This document shows, in pieces, positions 35,102 through 46,600 of a stretch of DNA of 64,000 nt (its first letter is position 1; each line of letters opens with the position of its first letter). The translations under genes were made by a program, and so were the position numbers. The stretch is taken from positions 248,001-312,000 of the forward strand of contig NZ_JACIEF010000002.1 of the NCBI RefSeq assembly GCF_014196715.1, written 5' to 3'. The DNA comes from Pedobacter zeae. GTDB taxonomy: Bacteria > Bacteroidota > Bacteroidia > Sphingobacteriales > Sphingobacteriaceae. The notes beneath the pieces were generated by a model that was given only the letters and a program-made list of their open reading frames with translations, did no database searches and was not told the origin of the DNA.

Positions 35102-36358
35102 ATGATGAAGAATTATTTGAGCACATCCAGTTTAATAATATGCTTGTTTCTATTGATAATTTGCGAAAACAAGCTGTTAAGCAATACCCGGAAACCAACT
35201 TTTGTTAAATCAGCACTGCAGGCCAATAAAATAACCATAGCTCACCCGGCAATGCTGCATACGAAAAGCGATTTTGAATTCATTAAAGGTAAACTTGCCC
35301 ATAAACTTCAACCCTGGAAAGCCGGATTCGATGTATTGGCTGCGAGCGATTTCGTATCACTCAACTACGTTGCTAATCCACAAATCAAGATCGTTCGCGG
35401 AGGCGAAACACGCGAAGAACCAGATCCTGATAATTACAGCAATGCTTTTCGCGATGCTGCCGCAGCCTATCAGCTTGGTTTAATGTATAATTTAACCGGG
35501 AATACCAAATATGCCGATAAGGCTGTTCAGATTTTAAACGCATGGGCAATTACCAATAAAAGTATAACCGGTAATTCAAATAAATTTTTGGCCTCAGGCA
35601 TTTATGGATACCAGTTTGCCAATGCTGCAGAGCTGGTAAGAGGATATTCGGGATGGAAGACCGCTGAATTTAAAACCTTTCAGAACTGGATGCTGAATGT
35701 CTGGTACCCGATGGCCCTCGATTTTCTGCAACGCCATAACGGAACCTGTGCTACTCATTATTGGACCAACTGGGATATCGCCAACATGACGACCATTCTT
35801 TCTATCGGCATCTTAACCGACGACCAGGCTAAAATTAACTACGCTATTGATTATTTTAAAAAGGGCATCGGGAACGGTAATATTTTTAAAGCCGTTGTTT
35901 ACAGGCATAAAGTAGGAAATGAAGATCTGGGCCAGGGACAGGAATCGGGTAGGGATCAGGGACATGCCACACTTAACATTTCATTGTACGGTGCTTTTTG
36001 TCAAATGGCTTATAATATTGGTATCGATCTTTTTGCTTTCGATAATAGCCGCGTATTGGCCCTGGCCGAATATACCGCAAAGTATAATGTGGATACGACC
36101 AATTCTGTGCCGTTTTTACCCTATAAAAATTGCGATCCGGGTATCGAACATCATACCGTTTCAAGCGCAGGCAGGGGAAACGTACGTCCCTGCTGGGAAC
36201 TGATTTTTAATCATTATGCCAAGATAAAAGGGTTAAAAGCCACCTATTCGCAGCAATTTGCCAGTAAACTCAGACCAGAGGGAGGTGGTGGAAACTACGG
36301 GCCAAAAAGCGGCGGATTTGATCAGCTCGGTTTCGGAACGCTAATGTACTCCCGGTAA
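35102..36358 (+). CDS. Alginate-lyase-superfamily polysaccharide lyase
   Basis: A 418-residue close paralogue of the protein at 2826. Shared blocks are HPAMLHTKSDFE, HNGTCATHYWTNWD (212-225), GQESGRDQGHATLN (279-292), SSAGRGNVRP and a RPEGGGGNYG...LGFGTLMYSR tail. The N-terminus is a hydrophobic signal (MMKNYLSTSSLIICLFLLII) with Cys21 followed by Glu, which could be a lipidated Cys, though the lipobox is poor. The role is beta-elimination of a uronic-acid polymer. Two adjacent ATGs (35102, 35105) could start it. Its position between a ROK kinase and PorV suggests co-expression of cleavage and envelope functions. Confidence 0.82.
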   Translation: MMKNYLSTSSLIICLFLLIICENKLLSNTRKPTFVKSALQANKITIAHPAMLHTKSDFEFIKGKLAHKLQPWKAGFDVLAASDFVSLNYVANPQIKIVRGGETREEPDPDNYSNAFRDAAAAYQLGLMYNLTGNTKYADKAVQILNAWAITNKSITGNSNKFLASGIYGYQFANAAELVRGYSGWKTAEFKTFQNWMLNVWYPMALDFLQRHNGTCATHYWTNWDIANMTTILSIGILTDDQAKINYAIDYFKKGIGNGNIFKAVVYRHKVGNEDLGQGQESGRDQGHATLNISLYGAFCQMAYNIGIDLFAFDNSRVLALAEYTAKYNVDTTNSVPFLPYKNCDPGIEHHTVSSAGRGNVRPCWELIFNHYAKIKGLKATYSQQFASKLRPEGGGGNYGPKSGGFDQLGFGTLMYSR

Positions 36359-36398
36359 TTTTTCCTTTATGATCAGGCCATCATGAAATTAACCTACT

Positions 36399-37571
36399 AT
36401 GAAGATCTATTTATCAGCAAAGCCTTTTAAGTATTGGCTCGTTATTATCTTAATCGCATCATATTACAGCAGTACTGCCCAATCTATAGGGGGTGTCCAG
36501 ACCGATGCGAGCCGATTGAGTAATATCTATACCGCGGTACCCTTCCTGCTTATTACCCCACAACCCAGGTCGGCGGCTATGGGCAATGCCGGTGTAGCGC
36601 TCGATGCCGATGCTAATGCCAGTACGATCAACACCTCGGCACTCGCCTTTCTGCCCGAAGGAGATATTGGTGCCTCGTTTTCATACAGCCCCTGGCTCAG
36701 GCAGCTTGCTTCCGGCATGAGTATTTCATTACTTACAGGTTATTACCGGGTAAATGAACGCCATACGGTTTCGGCATCATTGAGGTATTTTTCAATTGGT
36801 AATGTAAATTTTAGCGACGATAATTTTCAGGATCTCGGTGTTTATAACCCAAGCGAATTTGCCTTCGATATAGGCTATGCATTAAAACTCGGGCCCGGAT
36901 TTGCCCTTGGGGGGAACTTACGTTATATCAGCAGTAACTTAATTGGAGGAGGCGCAGTAAACAATGTACGCGCAGGTAAGGCGGTGGCGGTTGATGTTTC
37001 GGCACTTCAAAAATCGGAGATCCGATTGGGAGGAACTCCGGCAATATTGAGTTTTGGGATTGGTCTCTCCAACATTGGTACCAAGATGATTTACGGCAAT
37101 TCGCTCAAATCCTATTTCCTCCCCGCAAATTTTAAAATAGGATCTGCGCTAAAAATGGGTGAAGGAACAACAAAAGTTACTTTTGCGCTTGATTTTAATA
37201 AACTCATGGCACCAACCCAACCCATTTACGATGCTGATGGAAATATAGTGAAAGGCAAAGATCCTGATCGTTCGGTGCCAGCAGGGATATTGGGTTCTTT
37301 CAGTGATGCACCCGGAGGTTTCAGGGAAGAGCTCCAGGAAGTAGGAATATCTACAGGCGCAGAGGTCAGTTTTAAAGATGCACTCTACCTGCGTACGGGA
37401 TACCTTTATCAAAACCCTCAAAAGGCTGATAATTCTTACTTTACGCTTGGCCTTGGCGTTCGTTACAGCAGTTTGGCCTTTGATTTTTCATACCTGATCG
37501 GATCGGGCCAGAGTCCTTTAAGAAATACCCTAAGATTTGGCTTGCAGGCACACTTTGGCAAAATCAGATAA
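36399..37571 (+). CDS. porV: PorV-like T9SS outer-membrane protein
   Basis: A 390-residue outer-membrane beta-barrel with signal peptide (to about Q28). The opening after the signal (VPFLLITPQPRSAAMGNAGV, ...DADANASTINTSALAF) is the PorV/LptO signature of the PorV/PorQ/FadL-like family. The rest alternates beta strands and ends in an aromatic/basic strand (GLQAHFGKIR). PorV shuttles type A CTD cargo from the T9SS translocon to the surface attachment machinery. PorV is normally found with core T9SS genes such as porU; here it ends a kinase-lyase-PorV unit, so it may be an accessory copy serving the secreted glycan-binding proteins of this island. Confidence 0.85.
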   Translation: MKIYLSAKPFKYWLVIILIASYYSSTAQSIGGVQTDASRLSNIYTAVPFLLITPQPRSAAMGNAGVALDADANASTINTSALAFLPEGDIGASFSYSPWLRQLASGMSISLLTGYYRVNERHTVSASLRYFSIGNVNFSDDNFQDLGVYNPSEFAFDIGYALKLGPGFALGGNLRYISSNLIGGGAVNNVRAGKAVAVDVSALQKSEIRLGGTPAILSFGIGLSNIGTKMIYGNSLKSYFLPANFKIGSALKMGEGTTKVTFALDFNKLMAPTQPIYDADGNIVKGKDPDRSVPAGILGSFSDAPGGFREELQEVGISTGAEVSFKDALYLRTGYLYQNPQKADNSYFTLGLGVRYSSLAFDFSYLIGSGQSPLRNTLRFGLQAHFGKIR

Positions 37572-37829
37572 GATTCGAAATCTTCAATATTTGAAATAAT
37601 GGCTGCTATCTTTGGTACTTGGGGATGTTATATCCCCTAAAGGGAAACAATTGACTACAATTAAGCCATTTGAAGCGTAAACTATTGAATCCTGACAATA
37701 ATGTTTATATAAGGTTGACTGAGCCCTATACGGCTTTAGAGCATTTTAAATATACTGATACCTTGTTAAAGTATAAATAAAAACTAAACCGTTATAATAA
37801 AGTTATTCAGAAGCAAAACACCAAACAGA

Positions 37830-39074
37830 TCAAATCCATAAGGATAGTAAAGCAACTATCAACGCAGCGGTCATAATTACGCTTCCCAATTTTAGGAATG
37901 CCCAGGCGCTTACTTGCTGTCCCTCCCGTCTTAAAGCCACCAGCCACAGTATAGTAGCCAATGAACCGGTTATGGAGAGATTGGGACCGAGGTCTACACC
38001 GATTAATACCGCACTTTTAACCATATCGGGTGTGTGTGTACTTTGTAGCACACTTCCTGCTATTAAACCAACGGGTAAATTATTCATTAAATTGCAGGCT
38101 ACTGCGATCAGGGAACCGCTCAGCCACACCGCCGCGGTTTCAGATTGCGCTATCGCAGCATTTAACAATGCACTTAGCTGCTGTGTCATCCCGGTTTTAT
38201 TTAACCCCTCTACCACGATAAACAAACCTGCCACTAAGGGAAGTACCGCCCAGGAGATGCCTTTAATAACATTGACCGGATTTTTTCTTGCCCTGGCCAA
38301 AACGATTGCGCTGGTAGTAACACCGGTAATCAATGTAGGCAGTCCAAGTTGAATATCCCAGGCCGAAGCAGCCAGTAAAACTGCGGCGGTTCCACAAATC
38401 CCAATTAAAGCAGTCTTGCCGCCTGTACTTAATTCGGGCAAATCAATTTCGGTTCTGATTTTCTGCTTAAAGCATTCCTGCTGTGAGAACCGGAGCATAA
38501 AGTAAGTGACGGTAATGGCGCATAAAGAGGGGACCAGGTACAAGCTGAGCCAATGCATTAACGATGGCATATGCGTGCCATAAATCACCAGATTTGCCGG
38601 GTTCGAAATGGGTAACACGAAGGAAGCCGCGTTAGCGATGAAGGCACAGATCAATAAATAAGGCAGTGGTTTTTCTACTTTTGCGGCTTTAACTGCAGCG
38701 GCCACTGCCGGCGTTAACACAACAGCTGTGGCATCATTGGAAAGAAATGTGGTTACCACCACACCAACCAGGTAAATCAGCAAAAATAATTTTCCGGACG
38801 ATCCCCTGGCCCTTAAAGTGGCATGAGCAGCCAGCCAATCGAATAATTTTTCTTCCCTGGCGGTTTCGGCCAGCAACATCATGCCCGTCAGGAACAAATA
38901 AACATCTAAACCTTTCATTACCCCCGAAAAAGCTTCAGAAGGCGTAATCAGCTGGAATAAGATTAACAGGATAGCCCCAATTACGGCATACACCGCTTCG
39001 GTAACCTTAAAAGGCCTGATAATTACACCAGCAATTGCAAGGAAAGAAATGATCCAGATTAAAATGTTATTCAT
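37830..39074 (-). CDS. ArsB-type arsenite/anion permease of the ArsB/NhaD superfamily
   Basis: A 414-residue inner-membrane protein with about 11-12 hydrophobic segments. The signatures FLSNDATAVVLTPAVAAAV and IANAASFVLPISNPANLVIY are characteristic of ArsB. Length is close to classic ArsB (about 430). Function would be export of arsenite/antimonite, driven by proton motive force or an ATPase partner. No ArsR, ArsC or Acr3 gene lies nearby, so regulation and true substrate are uncertain; a related anion transporter is possible. A small hairpin ggggat/atcccc lies at 37621-37637 in the gap between it and porV. Confidence 0.82.
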   Translation of the reverse strand: MNNILIWIISFLAIAGVIIRPFKVTEAVYAVIGAILLILFQLITPSEAFSGVMKGLDVYLFLTGMMLLAETAREEKLFDWLAAHATLRARGSSGKLFLLIYLVGVVVTTFLSNDATAVVLTPAVAAAVKAAKVEKPLPYLLICAFIANAASFVLPISNPANLVIYGTHMPSLMHWLSLYLVPSLCAITVTYFMLRFSQQECFKQKIRTEIDLPELSTGGKTALIGICGTAAVLLAASAWDIQLGLPTLITGVTTSAIVLARARKNPVNVIKGISWAVLPLVAGLFIVVEGLNKTGMTQQLSALLNAAIAQSETAAVWLSGSLIAVACNLMNNLPVGLIAGSVLQSTHTPDMVKSAVLIGVDLGPNLSITGSLATILWLVALRREGQQVSAWAFLKLGSVIMTAALIVALLSLWI

Positions 39075-41756
<2,682 letters not shown>

Positions 41757-41810
41757 TCAAGGATAGATAGTTTATATAGGGGCTGTATAATAAGCAGTTT
41801 CTTTAAGTTT

Positions 41811-41880
41811 TGTCACGTTGAGCCTGTCGAAACGCTTTTAATTGTTTTAAAAGAAGCCGTTCGACAAGCTCATGATGACA
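41811..41880. repeat. REP-like inverted repeat
   Basis: tgtcacgttgagcctgtcga (41811-41830) is the near-complement of ttcgacaagctcatgatgac (41860-41879), with few mismatches. A cacaacctc end follows near 41890, inverse of the gaggctgt end at 4121. Same family as the elements at 4161-4240 and 60331. Confidence 0.65.
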
Positions 41881-42064
41881 ATTTAAACATATGGCACAAC
41901 CTCTTTTTTTATCATTTTATTATTTTCTGATGCGGATCTCAATAAGAAAGATATTAAAAGATTTTCTCTTTTATTAAAAACAATTATCAAACTTATGTGT
42001 TATGTAATTTCATTAGTTTGTTTGGTTTAGTTTTATTGGTGGATGCTAATAGGACGATGGAATT

Positions 42065-42088
42065 AGCCTCATAGTAATATGAGGCTTT
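42065..42088. terminator. Hairpin agcctcat/atgaggct with T-rich tail
   Basis: A perfect 8-bp stem (42065-42072 with 42079-42086), 6-base loop, followed by a short pyrimidine tail. Possibly a terminator for a short transcript or for katG read-through. Confidence 0.45.
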
Positions 42089-42230
42089 CTCGTTTAAAGG
42101 AAATTATTCTGCTAAAATTTTTACCTGCAATTTATCGTCTTTAACCCGCCTGAACGGTGATTTTAAGCCGGTCTCCGATTAGACTTAAAAAAATAAAATA
42201 TACGAAAGCACTTTTTTAATTTATTAGGCT

Positions 42231-42238
42231 TATTTTTG
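42231..42238 (+). promoter_or_regulatory. Candidate -7 element for the cupin gene
   Basis: TATTTTTG matches TAnnTTTG and lies 81 bases before the cupin-gene ATG. The leader that would follow contains a small cacagg/cctgtg hairpin (42257-42281). No clear TTTG -33 box. Confidence 0.35.
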
Positions 42239-42318
42239 CCGCAAATTATAGAACCGCACAGGAGGGTGATTAATGCCTGTGAACCTCAACAATCATTAGA
42301 AGAACTAATACTTTATCA

Positions 42319-42816
42319 ATGACAAACGACAAAAAAGAAATATTCGAAAGCGTAGCACAACGTTTAAAAATTGAAGGTTTTAATGTAGTAAACCGCGATG
42401 AAACCCGTCCTTGGGGTGGCTTCTTTGTAATAGACGAGGCACAGGCACAACAATTTGCCGATACTTATTTTGATGGATTAAATGTGGAAGACCTTAAAAT
42501 TGGTGGTAAATTAAGTCCGAAAATTTTAATCGTTGCTCCTAATACACGTCTTTCTTGGCAATATCACCATCGCAGGGCAGAAATTTGGCAAGTGGTAACC
42601 GGTACTGTGGGTATCAAAACCAGCCAAACCGACGAAGAGGGTGAAGTGAAAAAATACGCACCGAAAGATCAGATCAAATTACAACAAGGTGAACGTCACC
42701 GTTTAATAGGTTTAGATGACTGGGGAGTTGTGGCAGAAATCTGGCAACATACCGATGCTTCTAATCCATCGGATGAAAGCGATATTGTTCGCGTTCAGGA
42801 CGATTTTGGCAGATAA
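42319..42816 (+). CDS. Small cupin protein resembling mannose-6-phosphate isomerase type II
   Basis: A 165-residue cytoplasmic single-cupin protein. The RPWGGFFVID opening, the metal-binding LSWQYHHRRAEIWQVVTG and the second-box LQQGERHRLIG are those of the PMI-type II/GDP-mannose pyrophosphorylase C-terminal cupin. The two His of QYHHRR, the following Glu and the His of GERHR would bind the metal. Proteins of this size in Bacteroidota are often labelled phosphoheptose or mannose-6-phosphate isomerase, but activity is not shown by sequence alone. Single gene with its own promoter and a strong terminator. Confidence 0.75.
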   Translation: MTNDKKEIFESVAQRLKIEGFNVVNRDETRPWGGFFVIDEAQAQQFADTYFDGLNVEDLKIGGKLSPKILIVAPNTRLSWQYHHRRAEIWQVVTGTVGIKTSQTDEEGEVKKYAPKDQIKLQQGERHRLIGLDDWGVVAEIWQHTDASNPSDESDIVRVQDDFGR

Positions 42817-42833
42817 TAAATACGTCATATATG

Positions 42834-42867
42834 GAATCCTGTTCCACACCGGAACAGGATTCTTTTT
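42834..42867 (+). terminator. Intrinsic terminator after the cupin gene
   Basis: A perfect 12-bp stem (42834-42845 with 42851-42862), loop ACACC, and a T run at 42863-42867. Confidence 0.88.
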
Positions 42868-42954
42868 GTCTAAACGCTTAAAAACTAAGCACCTTTCCCT
42901 ACGCTAAAAAACTAAACGCCTTCAAAATCCGTTTATAAAGCATACACATCATAC

Positions 42955-43683
42955 ATGGTAATTTTCATTTTTTTTATTTGTCATTGGTTTTTATCACTGT
43001 TTAGCCAAACCTTTTTCCTCCACCGTTATTCCTCACATAAGATGTTTAAAATGGAGCCTTTTTGGGAAAGGTTTTTCTATCTGGTATTACTGATATCGCA
43101 AGGTTCATCCTTTTTAAACCCCAGGGCTTATGCCATCCTGCACAGGATGCATCATGCTTATAGCGACACTGAAAAAGACCCGCATTCGCCTCATTTTTTT
43201 AAAGATGTTTTCGGGATGATGATTGCTACAAAAAATATGTACCTCAATTATCTTAAACATAAAATCGAACCCGAACCTGCTTTCCGTGGTAATTATCCGG
43301 AATGGCCTTTGATTGACCGGATCGGCGATTCATGGATTTGGAGAATCAGCTGCGCATTGTTTTACATCGGTTTTTACGTTGTTTTTGCCAATCACTGGTG
43401 GTTGTATCTTTTACTGCCTATCCACTTTTTAATGGGGCCGCTGCATGGTGCCATTGTAAACTGGTGCGGACATAAATACGGCTACGCTAACCACGATAAT
43501 GAGGACCATAGCAAAAACTCATTGCCCTGGGATTTTTTATTGATGGGTGAGCTTTTTCAGAACAACCACCATAAAAAACCGAACAGCCCGAATTTTGCAA
43601 CCAAATGGTGGGAATTTGATCCTACTTATCCGGTGATGAAAGTATTGCACTGGATGAGGATTATCAAAATCAGAAAGGTTTAA
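42955..43683 (+). CDS. Membrane fatty acid (acyl-CoA/acyl-lipid) desaturase
   Basis: A 242-residue membrane di-iron protein with the three His boxes of the delta-9 desaturase family: HRYSSH (24-29), HRMHHAYSD (63-71) and NNHHK. Four hydrophobic stretches fit a small integral membrane enzyme that inserts a double bond in acyl chains using O2. It is shorter than typical acyl-CoA desaturases. It is the first gene of a plus-strand lipid cluster; the double bond it makes would be the substrate needed by the Cfa-type methyltransferases downstream. Confidence 0.88.
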   Translation: MVIFIFFICHWFLSLFSQTFFLHRYSSHKMFKMEPFWERFFYLVLLISQGSSFLNPRAYAILHRMHHAYSDTEKDPHSPHFFKDVFGMMIATKNMYLNYLKHKIEPEPAFRGNYPEWPLIDRIGDSWIWRISCALFYIGFYVVFANHWWLYLLLPIHFLMGPLHGAIVNWCGHKYGYANHDNEDHSKNSLPWDFLLMGELFQNNHHKKPNSPNFATKWWEFDPTYPVMKVLHWMRIIKIRKV

Positions 43684-44191
43684 GGTTGCTGAGTTAAAAG
43701 AAAAAAGACTAAAGCTCCATCCTCTGGTACGTGTCTCTACGAATCATTATTTAATTCTTTCTGAATTATTTTTTTTCTCTACGGTTTGGGGTTAGCTAAA
43801 CCTAAGGGACAGCAGCAAAAATCCTTTTTGTTTGCAATACCCTACATATATACTATCATGCTGAGGTACGAAGCATCTGCAGCCTATGGAACGGGATACT
43901 GCCTTCAGCATAAAGCACCTTAAAAAGATTGAAGCGAATGGCAGCACTATCGAAAGTGATACACACAGGAGCCTGCTTTTTAAATAAAAATGCATTTATG
44001 TGAGGCTGTGCCCGTACTGTTCTGATCTTGTAAACCCTAAAGAGTATTTATGTTGTGGCAAAAAAAACAATATGAGCGACAGGAGAATTCAAGGGCAGCG
44101 GGAGTTGAAAGGCAATTAGGAGATTTTAAAATAAATCCTTTTTACTTATCTTACCGTATATACTCCAGTAGGTTTAAAAATAGACTGCCTG
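43684..44191. other. Intergenic region with inverted repeat
   Basis: About 508 bases. It includes atgctga/tcagcat arms (43858-43864 with 43905-43911) around gaggtacgaagcat, a REP-like element, and a gaggctgtgcc end near 44003. Short frames here lack recognisable domains and largely coincide with the repeats. No gene supported. Confidence 0.5.
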
Positions 44192-44524
44192 ATGATCAAC
44201 TTCCTCAAAATCATTTTCTCTGTATTGTTCGTTTTTATGTGCTATAAGGTCATTAGCACTTCTTTAGAAAACAACCTGTTCGAACAATGGGATTTTCTGG
44301 GCAGCATCCCCTGGATGCGTGCAACCCTGTGGGATTTTTACGCTAACATCTTCATTATCATGCTGTGGATGTTTTATAAAGAAAAAAGCATTATTCTCAA
44401 AATCTCTATTGCCATTTTGTTCGTATGTTTAGGTAGTATAGCAACCTTAGCTTATGTTTTAGTGCACTTATTTAAACTAAAAGATGGCGAAGGTGTTAAA
44501 GAATTACTTTTAAGGCGGGTGTAG
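44192..44524 (+). CDS. DUF1475 small membrane protein
   Basis: A 110-residue protein with three predicted membrane helices (about 5-19, 46-62 and 71-92), no signal cleavage site and a basic C-terminus. The pattern FEQWDFLGSIPWMRATLWDFY and the overall size match the DUF1475 family, which I recall occurring beside cyclopropane-synthase-like genes. Biochemical function is unknown. It lies in the lipid-modification cluster, 83 bases upstream of the DUF1295 protein; a role in membrane lipid modification is inferred from neighbours. Confidence 0.7.
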   Translation: MINFLKIIFSVLFVFMCYKVISTSLENNLFEQWDFLGSIPWMRATLWDFYANIFIIMLWMFYKEKSIILKISIAILFVCLGSIATLAYVLVHLFKLKDGEGVKELLLRRV

Positions 44525-44607
44525 GGGCTAAGGTTTGAAGGTCTTAGGAGGAGTTTTTATAACAAGCTGATTATGGCTTTAAAGCCTTAACCTTTGATAT
44601 TAAACTT

Positions 44608-45408
44608 ATGTCGCTCCAAACAGGAAATCCACTATTCATTGCACTGCTTTCTTTAATTACCTGCTGTTTTATTATGACCATGGTTTGGCTTTGGGCAAAG
44701 AAAATCAAAAATGCTGGCGTGGTTGATGTTTTTTGGGCGTTGAATTTCCCCGTTATTACACTGATTACTTTTTTTCTGTCGGATGGTTTCGATCCCCGGA
44801 AAATTTTAATCTGCAGCATGTTTTTATTAGCCGAGTTGCGCCTGGGTATTCACCTTTGGCAGCGGGTTATCGGTCATTTAGATGAAGAGGAGGGCCGGTA
44901 CCAACAGCTCCGTAAAGAATGGGGAAACAAGGCAGACCGGAATTTTTTTGTTTTTTTTCAGTTCCAGGCCATCTCCAATGTGATTTTGGCAATTCCATTA
45001 TTGATCGTCACGGCAAACCTGTCGCCCGAAATTTCCATTCTCGAATTTATTGGAGCTGCAGTTTGGGCGGTGGCTTTTTTTGGGGAGATGATGGCCGACA
45101 GGCAGCTTGCCGCATTTAAGAAAGATCCAAATAATAAAGGCAAGGTTTGTGATACGGGCCTCTGGTACTATAGCCGCCATCCAAATTACTTTTTCGAATG
45201 GTTAACCTGGATAGGCTATTTTATTTTTGCGCTGGCATCGCCATGGGGAATTCTGGCAGTTATCAGTCCGGCAGTTATGTTATACTTATTAACCCGGGTT
45301 ACCGGTGTGCCGAACAACGAAGAGCAAAACCTGAGAAGCAAACCTCTGGCCTATAAAAAATACCAGGAAACAACGAGTGCCTTTTTTCCATGGCCTAAGA
45401 AAAAGTAG
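44608..45408 (+). CDS. DUF1295 membrane protein, steroid-5-alpha-reductase/ICMT-like
   Basis: A 266-residue polytopic membrane protein (about 6-7 helices). The C-terminal GLWYYSRHPNYFFEWLTWIGY and the terminal KYQETTSAFFPWP are typical of DUF1295, related to steroid 5-alpha-reductase and isoprenylcysteine methyltransferases. Known fold relatives reduce double bonds with NADPH or methylate using SAM. In clusters with Cfa-type enzymes it is often thought to reduce or process modified acyl chains; this is inference. The following 151-base gap carries an inverted repeat. Confidence 0.82.
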   Translation: MSLQTGNPLFIALLSLITCCFIMTMVWLWAKKIKNAGVVDVFWALNFPVITLITFFLSDGFDPRKILICSMFLLAELRLGIHLWQRVIGHLDEEEGRYQQLRKEWGNKADRNFFVFFQFQAISNVILAIPLLIVTANLSPEISILEFIGAAVWAVAFFGEMMADRQLAAFKKDPNNKGKVCDTGLWYYSRHPNYFFEWLTWIGYFIFALASPWGILAVISPAVMLYLLTRVTGVPNNEEQNLRSKPLAYKKYQETTSAFFPWPKKK

Positions 45409-45534
45409 TCCGAAGTCAGAGGTCCGAAAGACCGGGGGGCTGGCTGCCAATATAAAACTGTAAATCAAAAATAAACTATCTGCTATTAGGCTTTTTAGGT
45501 ATAGAACAACAACATCGGACCTCCGACTTCGGAC
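45408..45534. repeat. Long-loop inverted repeat
   Basis: gtccgaagtcagaggtccg (45408-45426) and cggacctccgacttcggac (45516-45534) are reverse complements with one mismatch over 19 bases, separated by 89 bases, between the DUF1295 and methyltransferase genes. The second arm is followed by a further ttccgac copy. Confidence 0.7.
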
Positions 45535-45559
45535 TTCCGACCATCAAACTTCAAACTAT

Positions 45560-46588
45560 ATGTGGTACGATAAACTTTTAGAAAACGACAAACTTCCGGA
45601 TACTGCCTTACGTATCGGCATCCGAAAATTATGCAAACAACGCCTGGATGACGAAACGCTTGGGGATGCTGAACTGCAGCAGGAAAAATTTATGGACCTG
45701 GTTGCAGAGCTGAAGCAATCGCCTATTGCGGTAAACACCGCAGATGCCAATAAACAGCATTATGAACTGCCAACAGAATTTTTTCAGTACTGTTTGGGTA
45801 AAAATTTGAAATACAGCAGCGGGTATTGGAAACCAGGAGTTAAGGATATCGATACTTCAGAAGATGATATGCTGGCCTTAACATGCAAAAGAGCCGACTT
45901 ACAAAACGGACAGAATGTTTTAGAGCTGGGTTGTGGCTGGGGCTCGCTTTCGCTTTACATGGCAGCTAAATATCCGGAAAGTACTTTTACCGTAGTCTCT
46001 AATTCCGCTACCCAAAAAGTCTTTATCGATGAAACTGCAAAACAGCGCGGTATCCAGAATCTAACGGTTTTAACCGCCGATATGAACACATTTACCATTG
46101 CCGATACCTTCGATCGTGTGGTTTCGGTAGAAATGTTTGAGCATATGCGAAACTATAAATTTTTGCTCAATAAGGTGGCTTCCTTTATGAAACCCGATGG
46201 CAAACTGTTCGTGCATATTTTTACCCATAAAACCCTGGCTTACAAATTTGAGGTGATCGATGAAACCGATTGGATGAGCAAATACTTTTTTACCGGAGGC
46301 ATTATGCCATCAAACCACCTGTTTTTCTATTTTAACGACGACCTTAAAATACACAGGCATTGGGTGATAAACGGAACCAACTATAGCAAGACATCCGAAG
46401 CCTGGTTAAGTAATATGGATAAGCACAAAAAACAGATTATGCCCATTTTAGAACGTACTTATGGCAAAGATCAGGCTGTAAAGTGGTGGGTATACTGGAG
46501 ATTGTTCTATATGTCGTGCGCCGAACTGTTTAATTATAATAAAGGAAACGAATGGATGGTGTGCCATTATTTATTCGAAAAGGTATAA
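45560..46588 (+). CDS. Cfa-family SAM-dependent methyltransferase (coclaurine N-methyltransferase-like branch)
   Basis: A 342-residue soluble enzyme. HYELPTEFFQYCLG and YSSGYW precede the SAM motif VLELGCGWGSLSLYMA (115-130), then VSVEMFEHMRNY and a C-terminal YMSCAELFNYNKGNEWMV. This combination resembles the branch of the cyclopropane-synthase superfamily that includes plant coclaurine/pavine N-methyltransferases, rather than E. coli Cfa. Substrate is unknown: unsaturated phospholipid acyl chains or an amine. Its place between DUF1295 and the FAD oxidoreductase suggests a lipid role. Confidence 0.85.
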   Translation: MWYDKLLENDKLPDTALRIGIRKLCKQRLDDETLGDAELQQEKFMDLVAELKQSPIAVNTADANKQHYELPTEFFQYCLGKNLKYSSGYWKPGVKDIDTSEDDMLALTCKRADLQNGQNVLELGCGWGSLSLYMAAKYPESTFTVVSNSATQKVFIDETAKQRGIQNLTVLTADMNTFTIADTFDRVVSVEMFEHMRNYKFLLNKVASFMKPDGKLFVHIFTHKTLAYKFEVIDETDWMSKYFFTGGIMPSNHLFFYFNDDLKIHRHWVINGTNYSKTSEAWLSNMDKHKKQIMPILERTYGKDQAVKWWVYWRLFYMSCAELFNYNKGNEWMVCHYLFEKV

Positions 46589-46600
46589 CGCAGTGCATCA

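Larger units (their letters stand above)
41757..42318. other. Intergenic region with REP-like repeat, hairpin and promoter
   Basis: About 560 bases without a gene. It holds the inverted repeat at 41811-41880, a hairpin at 42065-42086 and a candidate promoter element at 42231. Nothing else is recognised. Confidence 0.55.

Noticed and set aside
42257..42281. Leader hairpin upstream of the cupin gene considered as a riboswitch
   Set aside because: Only a 6-bp stem is visible and it matches no riboswitch class I recognise.
43792..43995. Minus-strand frame of 67 codons in the gap after the desaturase
   Set aside because: It coincides with an inverted repeat and has no recognisable domain.
44050..44247. 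Plus-strand frame of 65 codons before the DUF1475 gene
   Set aside because: Low-complexity, overlaps the DUF1475 start in another frame, no homology seen.
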